Origin: Roseburia sp. CAG:303
Lineage (GTDB): Bacteria > Bacillota > Clostridia > Lachnospirales > Lachnospiraceae
Reading direction: 5' to 3'
Length of the DNA: 34,189 bases
Assembly: GCA_000437755.1 (NCBI GenBank)
Contig: FR900142.1
Coordinates: 1-34,189, forward strand
The notes under the pieces are model-generated. The model worked only from the letters and a program-made list of their open reading frames with translations. It ran no database searches and was not told the DNA's origin. Numbering within the stretch: position 1 is the first letter of the stretch; each line of letters begins with the position of its first letter. Both the position numbers and the translations under genes were made by a program. Of this stretch, positions 17,467-26,711 are shown piece by piece.

Positions 17467-18687
17467 TTATTTATTATCTCTTCTCTTTAAGAAATCCGGA
17501 ACCTTTAAGGAAGAGCCGGAAGATGTCTGGCTTGTCCTTACTTCGTCAATATTAAATGTATCCGGTATCTTTGTTACTTTTCTTGGCTGTATTGTGTCTG
17601 TTGCTGCCGTCTGGCTGTTGCTGCTGCTGATAATCTGCTTGCCTGAAACGGTTGTATTCGTGCCAAAAGTTCTTGCCGGATTAATTCTGGAAACATTCTG
17701 TTTACCCGGAAATACCGGTGCCTGAGGTGCTGCACTTTCTTCTTCCAGTCCGGTTGCGATTACCGTGATGGTACAGGTATCTGCCTCAGAATCATCGTAT
17801 CTTGCACCGAAAATAATATTCGCACTTTCCCCTGCAAGTTCCTGAACATAGCTTGCAGCCTCATTTGCTTCCATCAGTCCGATATCACCTGCAATATTAA
17901 TGATAATATGGCTTGCCCCCTCAATGGTTGTATCAAGAAGAGGACTGGTTACCGCCTTCTGGACAGCCTCGTTCGCCTTATCATCACCCTTTGCCGTACC
18001 AATTCCGATATGGGCGATTCCTTTATCCTTCATTACGGTCTGTACATCCGCAAAGTCAAGATTGATGAGTGCAGGAACATTGATCAGATCCGTAATTCCC
18101 TGTACGGACTGCTGCAACACTTCATCTGCTTTCTTTAATGCTTCCGGGAATGTCGTTCTGCGGTCTACAATCTCAAGAAGACGATCGTTTGGAATTACAA
18201 TCAGGGTATCTACATTCTGCTTCAGACGTTCAATTCCCTGGATTGCATTTGCCATACGGGTCTTTGATTCAAACTTAAACGGTTTGGTTACAACACCTAC
18301 GGTCAGAATACCCATCTCTTTTGCAATGCCTGCAACAACCGGTGCTGCTCCGGTTCCTGTTCCGCCACCCATACCGCAGGTAACAAATACCATATCTGCG
18401 CCTTTGAGCTGTTCCGTTAATTCTTCCACATTTTCTTCCGCTGCCTTTGCACCAACCTCCGGCTGTGCTCCGGCACCAAGTCCTTTTGTCAGCTTTTCAC
18501 CTATCTGAATCACTGTTGGTGCTTTACATAACTGCAATGCCTGCTTATCCGTATTGATTCCAATAAACTCAACTCCGGCAATTGTTTCATCTATCATTCG
18601 GTTGACCGCATTATTACCAGCGCCGCCTACCCCTACCACTATTATCTTTGCTTCTGTCTCAAATTCATCTGTCATAATTTCAAGCAA
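17467..18687 (-). CDS. ftsZ: Cell division protein FtsZ
   Basis: FtsZ is the tubulin-like GTPase that forms the division ring. The 406-residue protein has VVGVGGAGNNAVNRM, the GTP-binding loop CGMGGGTGTGAAPVV (about residues 105-119), NLDFADVQTVM and the catalytic loop region. A variable linker rich in Thr, Ser and Gln (about 325-390) leads to the conserved C-terminal peptide VPDFLKRRDNK, used by FtsZ partners. The start is TTG at 18687, eight bases after AGGAGG; it begins MLEI like other Firmicute FtsZ proteins, while the ATG at 18675 is too far from that site. ftsA is not adjacent, as in many Clostridia. A separate promoter precedes it and a terminator follows it. Confidence 0.98.
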   Translation of the reverse strand: MLEIMTDEFETEAKIIVVGVGGAGNNAVNRMIDETIAGVEFIGINTDKQALQLCKAPTVIQIGEKLTKGLGAGAQPEVGAKAAEENVEELTEQLKGADMVFVTCGMGGGTGTGAAPVVAGIAKEMGILTVGVVTKPFKFESKTRMANAIQGIERLKQNVDTLIVIPNDRLLEIVDRRTTFPEALKKADEVLQQSVQGITDLINVPALINLDFADVQTVMKDKGIAHIGIGTAKGDDKANEAVQKAVTSPLLDTTIEGASHIIINIAGDIGLMEANEAASYVQELAGESANIIFGARYDDSEADTCTITVIATGLEEESAAPQAPVFPGKQNVSRINPARTFGTNTTVSGKQIISSSNSQTAATDTIQPRKVTKIPDTFNIDEVRTSQTSSGSSLKVPDFLKRRDNK

Positions 18688-18739
18688 GGCTTTATCCTCC
18701 TAAAATTTTCTTTTTTACTATAATTAAAACCTATAGTAT

Positions 18740-18768
18740 ATAATATATTTTTTTTTACAAATAATCAA
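18740..18768 (-). promoter_or_regulatory. Probable ftsZ promoter
   Basis: In the 97-bp AT-rich gap between ftsQ and ftsZ, TTGATT (18768-18763) and TATTAT (18745-18740) on the minus strand are 17 bp apart. This would allow ftsZ to be expressed apart from the upstream division genes. Confidence 0.5.
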
Positions 18769-18784
18769 TATCTTTTTTCATTTT

Positions 18785-19516
18785 TTACTGGGAATCTTTT
18801 TTAAACGTATATCCTTTGTTGTTTTTACTATACTCCGTCATATCCAGGACACCGCTCTCATCTTCTAATACATTTGTAATACTTACCAGATCATTTACCC
18901 TTTCACTCAGCTGCTCATCGTCTACACCAAGCTCAATCCGGACCTTACCGATATAAAGGGTAATCTCCAAATCTTTATTGATATAAATATTGTCGACCGC
19001 TATCTGGTAATGATCAATCATCTGTGTAATATCAAGAATGGTATCAAATGTATTCTTATCTTTCACCGGAATCATTTCGTTCACGACAATATGATCAAAT
19101 TCGATTCCATTAATCATGGCTATTCCCGGCAGTTCCGTGGTTGTTACCTCTACTACGATGCCGTCTTTGTCAAAATACATACATTCCCCCATGTATTTCA
19201 GATAACCGATTACACTTTTTTCATATACCGTAACCTTAAATTTTGTAAATGTAATCATTTTAACTTCATATTTTTCGATGAACGGAATCTGTTTATGTTC
19301 TTTAAACTTTGAACGAAACAGAAATACAAAAGGATTCTTATCGATATCTTTGCTGAAAAGTGCTTTTTCCAGCATTTCATCATCACATTTTTCATTTCCT
19401 TCGTATGTAATATCCGTAATCCGGAGCGAGACAGCAAAAGCCGTTCCTCCTGCGGCCAGCAGAAGAACTATCAGCAAAATAATAATTCCCGTGTTTCTCT
19501 TTTTCCTCAATGCCAT
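18785..19516 (-). CDS. ftsQ: Cell division protein DivIB/FtsQ
   Basis: DivIB/FtsQ is a single-pass membrane protein that links FtsL and the septal synthases. A basic start (MALRKKRNTG) is followed by one membrane helix (about residues 10-30). A POTRA-type domain comes next (VSLRITDITYEGNEKCDDEML), then a beta-rich FtsQ domain with KVTVYEKSVIGYLKYMGECMYFDKDG. The frame opens at GTG 19522, directly after the ftsW stop, but GGAG is nine bases from the ATG at 19516 and only three from the GTG. The ATG is chosen, giving 243 residues. murG, often placed between ftsW and ftsQ in related genomes, is absent here. Confidence 0.9.
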   Translation of the reverse strand: MALRKKRNTGIIILLIVLLLAAGGTAFAVSLRITDITYEGNEKCDDEMLEKALFSKDIDKNPFVFLFRSKFKEHKQIPFIEKYEVKMITFTKFKVTVYEKSVIGYLKYMGECMYFDKDGIVVEVTTTELPGIAMINGIEFDHIVVNEMIPVKDKNTFDTILDITQMIDHYQIAVDNIYINKDLEITLYIGKVRIELGVDDEQLSERVNDLVSITNVLEDESGVLDMTEYSKNNKGYTFKKDSQ

Positions 19517-19522
19517 GCTCAC

Positions 19523-20704
19523 TTACTCCATCTTTATCTGCTTTGATACCGCCAGGACAAGTCCCATTTCCATCATAAGAAACAATATCGATGTACCTCC
19601 GTAACTAATAAACGGAAGGGTAATACCGGTATTCGGCAGAACATTGGTAACAACCGCTATATTCAGCACAACCTGAATGGATATATGTGCCATAACTCCG
19701 ATAACGATCATCGAACCATATAAATCCTCTGCATTATTTGCAATGACAAGCAGCCTCCATATCATCATCAGAAACAGCAGTATAACTGCGATTCCGCCAA
19801 AAAGTCCAAGTTCCTCACAAATAATGGAAAATATCATATCATTTTGTGCTTCCGGAATATACCCCAGCTTCTGCACACTCTGACCAAGTCCCTTTCCGGT
19901 TAGTCCGCCCGAACCAATGGCATATAATGCCTGCAGAGTCTGATAACCTTTTCCGCTGGCATAACTTTCCGGATCCATCCAGGCATCCACACGTTCGCTA
20001 CGGAAACCGGAACCCAGGAACAAATATGCAAAAATAAGGGAAACACCCGCTGCACCAAGTATAATATAATGACTGTACTTCGGACTTGCAACAAAGAGCA
20101 TTACAAAGGTAATTCCCACAATAATAAGTGCCGAACTCATGTTTTTCGTAATCAGCAGAATCTCAGCTGCCGGAGGAATACACAGGGCAAATATCCTGGC
20201 TGTTACACCCAGTTTCCGGATATTCTGCCTCCGGTTATTAATCACCAGTGCAAGCAGCATAATCAGTGCAAGCTTTGCTACCTCCGCAGGCTGGATACTC
20301 ATTCCGCCGATAATAATCCATCTTCTTGCTCCGTTTACTTCATTTCCAAGCGGAGATAATACAAGTGCAATAAGTATCAGTGACGTGACATAACCCACAA
20401 TTCCTGCCCAGGTAAGCTTGTGATAATCAATATTGGCAACAATAAACATAACAGCCAGCCCAAGCAGAGTCGATTTAAACTGTTTCTTCAGATAGTATGT
20501 AGAATCGCCAAACTCTATGGCAGCATTATAGGAACTGGTACTGTACAGCATCAGAAGTCCAAATGCAAGCATGAATATAATCAGAAACATCAGACTGTAA
20601 TCAAAATAACTTTTCTTTGTCTTTTTCCGAACAAAACTTTTGCTTCTTGTAATATATTTCTTAGACTGTGCGGGTGGACTTGCACTATAAGTTACTCTGC
20701 TCAT
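19523..20704 (-). CDS. ftsW: SEDS-family peptidoglycan polymerase FtsW/SpoVE
   Basis: SEDS proteins polymerise lipid II at the septum in partnership with a class B PBP. The 393-residue protein has about ten membrane helices. Family signatures include NGARRWIIIGGMSIQPAEVAKLALI, LGFSGGIxxLL-type segments (read here as EELGLFGGIAVILL) and the end NTGITLPFISYGGTSILFLM. A basic, Ser/Lys-rich cytoplasmic start of about 35 residues precedes the first helix. AAAGGAGG lies eight bases before the ATG and overlaps the murD stop region. Sequence alone does not separate vegetative FtsW from sporulation SpoVE; no second copy is in the window. Confidence 0.93.
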   Translation of the reverse strand: MSRVTYSASPPAQSKKYITRSKSFVRKKTKKSYFDYSLMFLIIFMLAFGLLMLYSTSSYNAAIEFGDSTYYLKKQFKSTLLGLAVMFIVANIDYHKLTWAGIVGYVTSLILIALVLSPLGNEVNGARRWIIIGGMSIQPAEVAKLALIMLLALVINNRRQNIRKLGVTARIFALCIPPAAEILLITKNMSSALIIVGITFVMLFVASPKYSHYIILGAAGVSLIFAYLFLGSGFRSERVDAWMDPESYASGKGYQTLQALYAIGSGGLTGKGLGQSVQKLGYIPEAQNDMIFSIICEELGLFGGIAVILLFLMMIWRLLVIANNAEDLYGSMIVIGVMAHISIQVVLNIAVVTNVLPNTGITLPFISYGGTSILFLMMEMGLVLAVSKQIKME

Positions 20705-20719
20705 CCTTTCTGCCTCCTT

Positions 20720-22096
20720 TTAACGTAATTCTTTCACATACTGTTTAAATAGTTTTCCTCTTTCCTCATAACTTTTAAACATATCCCAGCTTGCACAGGC
20801 TGGAGACAAAAGAACTGTTTCGCCTGCATCTGCATTCTCAGAAGCGGTCACAACTGCTTCCTGTAAGCTCTTTACCCGTCTGATATTGGTAAATCCATGT
20901 CTGCGTGCTGTTTCTTCTATTTTATCAGCCGTTGCTCCTAAAAGAACCAGACATTTAATCTTATCACCAAATGCCTCTACCCAGTCATCATATTCCGAGC
21001 CTTTATCATATCCGCCTGCAATCAGTACGGTCTTATTTTCCATTGCCTCCAATGCTTTTTTGGAAGCATCTGTATTCGTTCCCTTAGAGTCATTATAATA
21101 AACAACATCTTTTATCGTTGCTACATATTCTATTCTATGCTCAATCGCGTCAAAATTCTTAATGGTATTCAGATATATTTCACGTGGTACACGCATTGCT
21201 TCCGCAATGGCAATCGCTGCCATAACATTTTCCGCATTATGCACACCGACCAATTTCATCTCTTTTGTATTCATAAGGAAGGTATCCCTGCCCTGGTCAG
21301 CAAGATAAATATTTCTCTCCCCGTCCATATAGATACCATTGTCTAACTTTGTCCGACTGCTGAAAAATACTACTTTACAGGATAACTCATCCGCCCTTTT
21401 TCTTAATACATCATCCTCATAATTTAATACACAGATCTCATCCGGTCCCTGATTCTTTGTAATCCGAAATTTTGTATCAATATAACAGTCCATGGTTTTA
21501 TGCCGGTTGAGATGATCCGGGGTAATATTAAGAATTGCTGATACACAAGGCTTAAACTCTTCAACTGTTTCTAACTGGAAACTGCTGATTTCTGCCACCG
21601 TCACAGAATCTTCCCTTGTTTTTCCTGCCATAAGTGTATATGGTGTACCGATATTCCCAACCACAAATGTACTTTCAAAATAATCAGCTATTATTTTACC
21701 CGTCAGGGCGGTTGTCGTTGTCTTTCCATTTGTCCCCGTAATTCCAATTACTCTTCCTCTGGAACATCTGTATGCAAGTTCAATCTCACCCCATACAGGT
21801 TTTTCCTTTGACCTGATAAGCTGCATAAACGGCACATCAAGCGGAATTCCCGGACTTACCACACATAAGTCAATCTCTTCTGCGATTTCTTCTGAAAGCT
21901 CACCTAAAACAACATCTACGCTGTCCAAATCCTGTACACAGGAAACCCTCATTTTTTCATATAAACTTTCTTCCTGTAATTTCTCATTGCCGTCATATAA
22001 AATAACATCTGCTCCTGCTGCCTTAAGTAAACCAACAGCTCCTATTCCGCTTATTCCTGCACCGGCTACAAGTACCAGTTTATCCTGTAGTTCCAT
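20720..22096 (-). CDS. murD: UDP-N-acetylmuramoylalanine-D-glutamate ligase
   Basis: MurD adds D-glutamate to UDP-MurNAc-L-alanine in the cytosol, using ATP. The 458-residue length is normal. The N-terminal Rossmann-like part shows VAGAGISGIGAVGLLKAAGA. The ATP loop is GITGTNGKTTTTAL (about residues 116-129). Further marks are LNITPDHLNRHKTM, the DSKGTNTDASKKALEAM loop and LSPACASWDMFKSYEERG near the end. GGAGG lies seven bases before the ATG. A promoter-like pair is seen just upstream, in the position where mraY often lies in related clusters. The gene is 15 bp upstream of ftsW. Confidence 0.97.
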   Translation of the reverse strand: MELQDKLVLVAGAGISGIGAVGLLKAAGADVILYDGNEKLQEESLYEKMRVSCVQDLDSVDVVLGELSEEIAEEIDLCVVSPGIPLDVPFMQLIRSKEKPVWGEIELAYRCSRGRVIGITGTNGKTTTTALTGKIIADYFESTFVVGNIGTPYTLMAGKTREDSVTVAEISSFQLETVEEFKPCVSAILNITPDHLNRHKTMDCYIDTKFRITKNQGPDEICVLNYEDDVLRKRADELSCKVVFFSSRTKLDNGIYMDGERNIYLADQGRDTFLMNTKEMKLVGVHNAENVMAAIAIAEAMRVPREIYLNTIKNFDAIEHRIEYVATIKDVVYYNDSKGTNTDASKKALEAMENKTVLIAGGYDKGSEYDDWVEAFGDKIKCLVLLGATADKIEETARRHGFTNIRRVKSLQEAVVTASENADAGETVLLSPACASWDMFKSYEERGKLFKQYVKELR

Positions 22097-22178
22097 TTTA
22101 TATCCTCCAGTTCATTTATTATATTCTAAAACCCTCTTGTTGCCACAAGACAATAATCCCATTTTTTGTCTCTTTGGT

Positions 22179-22207
22179 AGTATATACTTTTTTATTTGAT
22201 TAATCAA
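22179..22207 (-). promoter_or_regulatory. Probable internal promoter before murD
   Basis: On the minus strand TTGATT (22207-22202) and TATACT (22184-22179) are 17 bp apart, directly after the end of the upstream PBP gene. The -35 region is part of the palindrome TTGATTAATCAA. Short inverted repeats (AGACAA/TTGTCT, CTTGT/ACAAG) lie in the leader before murD. Confidence 0.6.
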
Positions 22208-22210
22208 TCA

Positions 22211-23980
22211 TTATTGTGCTTTTTTAATCTCCAGGTAAGGCAGGACATCTTCATACAGTGAACTGATTACCGGTGCAGCAATCGTTCCTCCATAATAAAT
22301 TCCCACTGGTTCATTAATCAGGCAGATTGCTATTACCTGTGGATCATCTGCCGGGGCAAATCCTATGTAGGAAGAAATATATTTTCCATTTCCACGCGGA
22401 AGTTTTTCTGATGTTGCTGTCTTTCCTCCGACATTATAGCCTTCTACCTGCCCATTTTTTCCTCCTCCTTCACTTACAACCTGTGTAAGGATATATTTCA
22501 TATTTTCTGAAGTCTGGGAAGATACCGTCTGTTCCACCATCGGATATTCAAATGCCTCTAACAGGTTTCCCTCATCATCACAGGTTCCCACTGCAAAATG
22601 CGGTGTAATCAACATCCCGCCATTTATTACAGCACTTACCGCCCGCAAAAGCTGCAGCGGTGTAATCTGGAACGACTGACCAAATGACATGGTTGCCATC
22701 TCCACCTGTCCTACATTCTCCAGTTTATGTATAATCGTTCCTGCTTCTCCCGGAAGATCCACACCTGTTTTCTCCATTAATCCAAGTTTCTGCAGATAGT
22801 AATAAAATCTTTCCGGACCGATTCTGAGACCAACATCAATAAATACCGGATTACAGGAATTCATGGTTGCCTGCACAAATGTTTCACTTCCATGTCCTGT
22901 CGTTTTATGGCATTTAATTCTCCGATCTTCTACCATACGGTAACCAGGACAGGAAAACATACTGTCAAGACTTACCACACCTTCTTCTAATCCCGCAGTT
23001 GCTGTTACAATCTTAAATGTGGAACCTGGTTCATAGGTATCATTAATACACTGATTCCGCCACATCTTATTTAACAGATTTTGATATTCTTCCGTCCCTC
23101 TGGCTGCATCTGTTTCACTGTTTAATTCATATGGATGGTTCAAATCAAATTCCGGATTGTTTACCATTGCATAGATCTCTCCATTCTGTGGATTCATCAC
23201 AATAATCGAAACATATCCAGCACTTTTTTCTTCCATAACTTTTTCTGCTGCCTGCTGCGCATACTGCTGTATGTTCACATCCAGCGACAGCAGAAGATTC
23301 TGTCCTGCAATGGCTTCTTTTCTTCCCTCAACCACCTGGTCAAGCTCAATTCCTCTCGCATCTGTCTGCGTCAGAATTTCACCATCCGTACCTTTCAGGT
23401 AATCCTCATATTCGACTTCGAGTCCTATGATTCCCTGATTGTCACTTCCGGTAAATCCCAATACTTTTGATGCCAGTGTGCCATATGGATAATAGCGCTT
23501 ATAATCCTCATCCACTTTTACCCCGTCGAGGTCATAGGAACGAATCAAATCTCCTGTTTCTTTTGAAATATTTGACTTTATCTTTTCCCTTACACTTATT
23601 TTTTCTACCTTTTTTCTTATATCATCCTGTGACATTCCCAGTGTATCGGATAATACCTGTATCACTTTTTCCGGTTCTTTTATCTGATTATAAATAACAG
23701 AAACAGTGCAGACCGTTTCATTTGAAGCTATGACCACACCATTTCTGTCCACCAGTTTTCCTCTTGCTGCCTTAATTTGTCTTTCTCTCTCATGAAGTTC
23801 CTGTGCCAGTCCGGCATAATGCCTGGAACGGAATATCATGACATATCCGATACGAATGCCCAGCAGGATAAATATAATAAATATTGCAAAAAAATATATA
23901 ACCAGCTTCTTTTTGTTATAAATTCTGCTCCTGTACTCACCTTTTAATTTCGTCAAATGCACAGTTTCACCTAAATTCAT
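22211..23980 (-). CDS. Class B penicillin-binding protein (FtsI/SpoVD-like), 589 aa
   Basis: This is a septal or cortex transpeptidase. A short cytoplasmic start and one membrane helix (about residues 27-50) are followed by the PBP dimer domain (ARGKLVDRNGVVIASNETV, RYYPYGTLASKVLGFTG) and the transpeptidase domain. The active-site Ser320 lies in YEPGSTFKIV, the SxN motif is SCN (NSCNPVFIDVG). The third motif reads GGKTATSEKLPRG, with KTA (residues 520-522) where KTG is usual. It lacks C-terminal PASTA domains, unlike Bacillus SpoVD. The ATG at 23980 has only a weak ribosome binding site; an in-frame TTG ten codons downstream, behind AGGTG, is an alternative start. It is the second of two paralogous PBPs in the cluster, and which one serves division and which sporulation cannot be decided here. 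Confidence 0.9.
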   Translation of the reverse strand: MNLGETVHLTKLKGEYRSRIYNKKKLVIYFFAIFIIFILLGIRIGYVMIFRSRHYAGLAQELHERERQIKAARGKLVDRNGVVIASNETVCTVSVIYNQIKEPEKVIQVLSDTLGMSQDDIRKKVEKISVREKIKSNISKETGDLIRSYDLDGVKVDEDYKRYYPYGTLASKVLGFTGSDNQGIIGLEVEYEDYLKGTDGEILTQTDARGIELDQVVEGRKEAIAGQNLLLSLDVNIQQYAQQAAEKVMEEKSAGYVSIIVMNPQNGEIYAMVNNPEFDLNHPYELNSETDAARGTEEYQNLLNKMWRNQCINDTYEPGSTFKIVTATAGLEEGVVSLDSMFSCPGYRMVEDRRIKCHKTTGHGSETFVQATMNSCNPVFIDVGLRIGPERFYYYLQKLGLMEKTGVDLPGEAGTIIHKLENVGQVEMATMSFGQSFQITPLQLLRAVSAVINGGMLITPHFAVGTCDDEGNLLEAFEYPMVEQTVSSQTSENMKYILTQVVSEGGGKNGQVEGYNVGGKTATSEKLPRGNGKYISSYIGFAPADDPQVIAICLINEPVGIYYGGTIAAPVISSLYEDVLPYLEIKKAQ

Positions 23981-24025
23981 AGACTTTATAACATTTTATT
24001 ATACTTCGGCTGATATATGCCAATT

Positions 24026-26083
24026 TTATTCCGGTTCTGTCAGTCCGGTCAGCTCATTGTCCAGATTATTGCCAGCCACTTCCGGTTCTCCGATATTGGA
24101 AACCGTTGTTTCCTCCTGGGTTGCCTGTTCTGCAGATGCCTGCTCTGTAGATGCCTGCTCTGTAGATGCCTGTGTGCTGTTATCCGGCTGCTGTGCCGGT
24201 TCAGTTATCTGCGTACTGTCATCCGGCTGCTGTGCTGATTCCGGATTATCCTGTGTCACATTCAGATATGGGAGTACTTCCGACATAATTGCCGAAAACA
24301 GGCTGCCCGTAACAGTAGAAGAATCGTCGGACGGATTATCCATTACTACATAGCAGACCACTTCCGGATCATCATATGGTGCAAATCCTATGAAAGATAA
24401 TAAATATTTATTATCTTTTCTTGGTGATTTCTGGGCTGTTCCTGTCTTACCGGAGATAAGATATCCCGGTACTGCTGCACTCTTTCCGGTTCCATAATCC
24501 ACACATCCTCGTAGTCCTGTCTTAATGTAGTCCGAGGTTGCCTTTGTGACCGTCTGCTTTACCGGTGCTGCTTCCACATTTTTCACAATGCTTCCATTGC
24601 TCTTTACAATCTGTTTTACAACATGAGGTTCATAATAATATCCCCCATTAATAATAGAAGAAAATGCTGAAGCAAGCTGAATCATGGTTACGTTTGACCC
24701 CTGTCCGAATGAACTGATGGCAAGATCCGTATCCGTCATCGTATCCGGTTCATACATCAGTTTGTCACAACTTGATTCTCCCGGCAGATCAATTCCAGTC
24801 TTGGTACCGAAACCGAATTTGCGGATATAATTGCTGAACATCATTATCCCTTCCAGTCTGCCAATCTGCATCATGGCATCATTACAGGAAAAGGCCAGTC
24901 CCTGTGCAGCAGTAATCACTCCGTGTCCGCTTGTTTTATGGCATTTGATATAATTTCTCGGATACTGCTCGCCACCATCACACAGAAATGTCATATCCCC
25001 ACTTATCAGTCCCTGTTCCAGTGCGATCGCTACCGTAACCGGTTTAAAGGTAGAACCCGGTTCAAAGGTATCACTAATGCAGTAATTTCTCCAAATCGCA
25101 TTATAAACTGCTAATTCGGCATTTGTTTTCGCCTGTTTCTCTTCTTCCGTCGGATTATCGCCAAGAACCGGAATGGTATCTATCTGTTCCTGTGTTGCGA
25201 TTCCTTCCAGCTGTCTCGGATTATTCAGATCATAATTCAAATCTCCTGCCATTGCCAGTACTTCCCCGTTTTTCGGATTCATAACAAGAACTCCCATATT
25301 GTCCGGGTGATACTGTTCTTTCCACTGTGCAATATATTTTTCAATGATTGTCTGTATGTTAAAGTCAATGGTAGAAATAACGGTATCGCCGTCCGTTGCT
25401 TCTTTTGTGATCTTTTCCATAATGTTATCACTGTTGACATAGCCGTATTCCCTGCCGTCAACACCATTCAGATACTCATTGTACTGTTCTTCTATGCCCC
25501 AGTTTCCGACATTGCCGGATACCGTAAAGCCGATGACATGGCTCGCCAGCCTTGAAAACGGATATTTTCTCTGATATTCACTCTCAAAGGTAACCCCTTT
25601 TACATATGGGTTATTATCTTTATCATCGGAAATGGCAAGAAATGCCTTGATCTCCTCATAGGACAGCTGTTTCTGGTAAACCAGATAACTCCGTTTATTA
25701 TTATTCTGAATCAACTGCCGCAACTCTTCTTTATCATAACCAAAGCAGGAATTCAAGGCTTCCAGGGTCGGCTCTATGTATTTCTCATCCTCCAGAATCA
25801 GTTTCGGATCCAGAATAAGATTATACACTTTGATACTGGTCGCCAGAGTAACTCCGTTTCTGTCCAGAATATCTCCGCGCTTAAAAGGCAGCACCGTACT
25901 GCTGTAATTATTCTGTGCCAGCACCTTTACGGTATATTCATCTCCTTTTGCCTCATTCAGGCGCAGAATCACTATGCTTAATCCGAACATCATGAGAAGC
26001 AGGATTAGAAAATAAACCATGGTCTTCTCGCTCATTTTTCTGGTAAATACTGCCGGTATTCGTCTTTTACTCTTTTTTGTCAT
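24026..26083 (-). CDS. Class B penicillin-binding protein (FtsI/SpoVD-like), 685 aa, with repeat tail
   Basis: The first PBP after ftsL is the usual position of FtsI. One membrane helix (about residues 21-43) is followed by the dimer domain (PFKRGDILDRNGVTLATSI) and the transpeptidase domain. Active-site Ser344 lies in FEPGSTFKPV, SxN in SCNDAMMQIG, and the canonical KTG in SGKTGTAQKSPRK (Lys546). After the catalytic domain (to about residue 615) there is a low-complexity, acidic, Gln/Thr/Ser-rich tail of about 70 residues in place of PASTA domains. It is built partly of ASTEQ units and a repeated AQQPD(D/N)STQ module. GGAG lies eight bases before the ATG. The gene is 24 bp downstream of the ftsL-like gene. 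Confidence 0.92.
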   Translation of the reverse strand: MTKKSKRRIPAVFTRKMSEKTMVYFLILLLMMFGLSIVILRLNEAKGDEYTVKVLAQNNYSSTVLPFKRGDILDRNGVTLATSIKVYNLILDPKLILEDEKYIEPTLEALNSCFGYDKEELRQLIQNNNKRSYLVYQKQLSYEEIKAFLAISDDKDNNPYVKGVTFESEYQRKYPFSRLASHVIGFTVSGNVGNWGIEEQYNEYLNGVDGREYGYVNSDNIMEKITKEATDGDTVISTIDFNIQTIIEKYIAQWKEQYHPDNMGVLVMNPKNGEVLAMAGDLNYDLNNPRQLEGIATQEQIDTIPVLGDNPTEEEKQAKTNAELAVYNAIWRNYCISDTFEPGSTFKPVTVAIALEQGLISGDMTFLCDGGEQYPRNYIKCHKTSGHGVITAAQGLAFSCNDAMMQIGRLEGIMMFSNYIRKFGFGTKTGIDLPGESSCDKLMYEPDTMTDTDLAISSFGQGSNVTMIQLASAFSSIINGGYYYEPHVVKQIVKSNGSIVKNVEAAPVKQTVTKATSDYIKTGLRGCVDYGTGKSAAVPGYLISGKTGTAQKSPRKDNKYLLSFIGFAPYDDPEVVCYVVMDNPSDDSSTVTGSLFSAIMSEVLPYLNVTQDNPESAQQPDDSTQITEPAQQPDNSTQASTEQASTEQASAEQATQEETTVSNIGEPEVAGNNLDNELTGLTEPE
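24123..24240. repeat. Tandem repeats encoding the PBP tail
   Basis: Three 15-bp units (consensus GCCTGCTCTGTAGAT on the plus strand, 24123-24167) encode the ASTEQ repeats. Next to them ATCCGGCTGCTGTGC occurs at 24182 and again at 24221, a 39-bp period encoding AQQPD(D/N)STQ. Both periods are multiples of three, so copy-number change would alter tail length without shifting the frame. Confidence 0.85.
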
Positions 26084-26107
26084 CTTAATAACTCCATTAT
26101 AAAAAGC

Positions 26108-26683
26108 TTAATCCTGCGGTACATCTGCATACTGATTCATAAATTCATCCACATGCTTCTGAAAATATCTGATCTGATCTTCATTTGCCATTACCATGCC
26201 AAGTTCATTGGTTGCAACATTGATAATTCTGTTGATATCAATATATGCATCAATATCATAGGACACCGCATCATTCTGGGAAGCCTGTACTTCTATCTGC
26301 GATTTTAAAGAATTAATATTTGACTTTGCCTCTGAAATATCTGCCTGATAATTCAGGTATGTTACACTTAACAGCACGGATACAATAACTAATGCCGACA
26401 AAAAAACCACATACTTTAATCCCATGGATTCTGACTGCATTCTCTTATATCTTGCCCTGCTGCTTTCCTTCTCCATCTCTTTTGCTGCATGTCTGGATAA
26501 AGGTTTTTCTTTTCTTTTTCTTACCGGTTCAGCTGTTTCATAGCGTCTTGCCGGTGCCGCATTTCCTCTGACATAATCTGATCTGCCTTTTTTTCCTGCG
26601 GCATGTGCCTTTTTTATTGTTTCATACTCAATCTTTTTCGCCGCATTTCCTTCTGTATAAAATCCATAAGATTTCTGTGTCAT
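26108..26683 (-). CDS. ftsL: FtsL-like septum protein
   Basis: The protein is identified by position and architecture more than by sequence: 191 residues, a long basic cytoplasmic region (1-88, many Lys/Arg), one membrane helix (about 91-111, YVVFLSALVIVSVLLSVTYL) and an extracellular coiled coil (about 113-150). It ends with the NRIINVATNELGMVMA motif shared by FtsL proteins (IEKIAREELGMV type). FtsL bridges DivIB/DivIC with the FtsW-PBP pair. It is encoded 28 bp after rsmH with GAGG before its ATG, the standard dcw order. The cytoplasmic region is longer than in Bacillus FtsL; I see no known motif in it. Confidence 0.85.
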   Translation of the reverse strand: MTQKSYGFYTEGNAAKKIEYETIKKAHAAGKKGRSDYVRGNAAPARRYETAEPVRKRKEKPLSRHAAKEMEKESSRARYKRMQSESMGLKYVVFLSALVIVSVLLSVTYLNYQADISEAKSNINSLKSQIEVQASQNDAVSYDIDAYIDINRIINVATNELGMVMANEDQIRYFQKHVDEFMNQYADVPQD

Positions 26684-26711
26684 AATTTTTTACCTCTTTT
26701 CGTCTCCCTTG

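Noticed and set aside
17900..18508. 202-codon plus-strand frame within ftsZ
   Set aside because: It is a shadow of the conserved ftsZ frame.
24123..24240. CRISPR-like short repeats
   Set aside because: The units are 15 and 39 bp with no unique spacers, and they encode the PBP tail.
24017..24353. Plus-strand Cys/Leu-rich open frames opposite the PBP tail
   Set aside because: They are antisense shadows of the tandem repeats and have no ribosome binding site.
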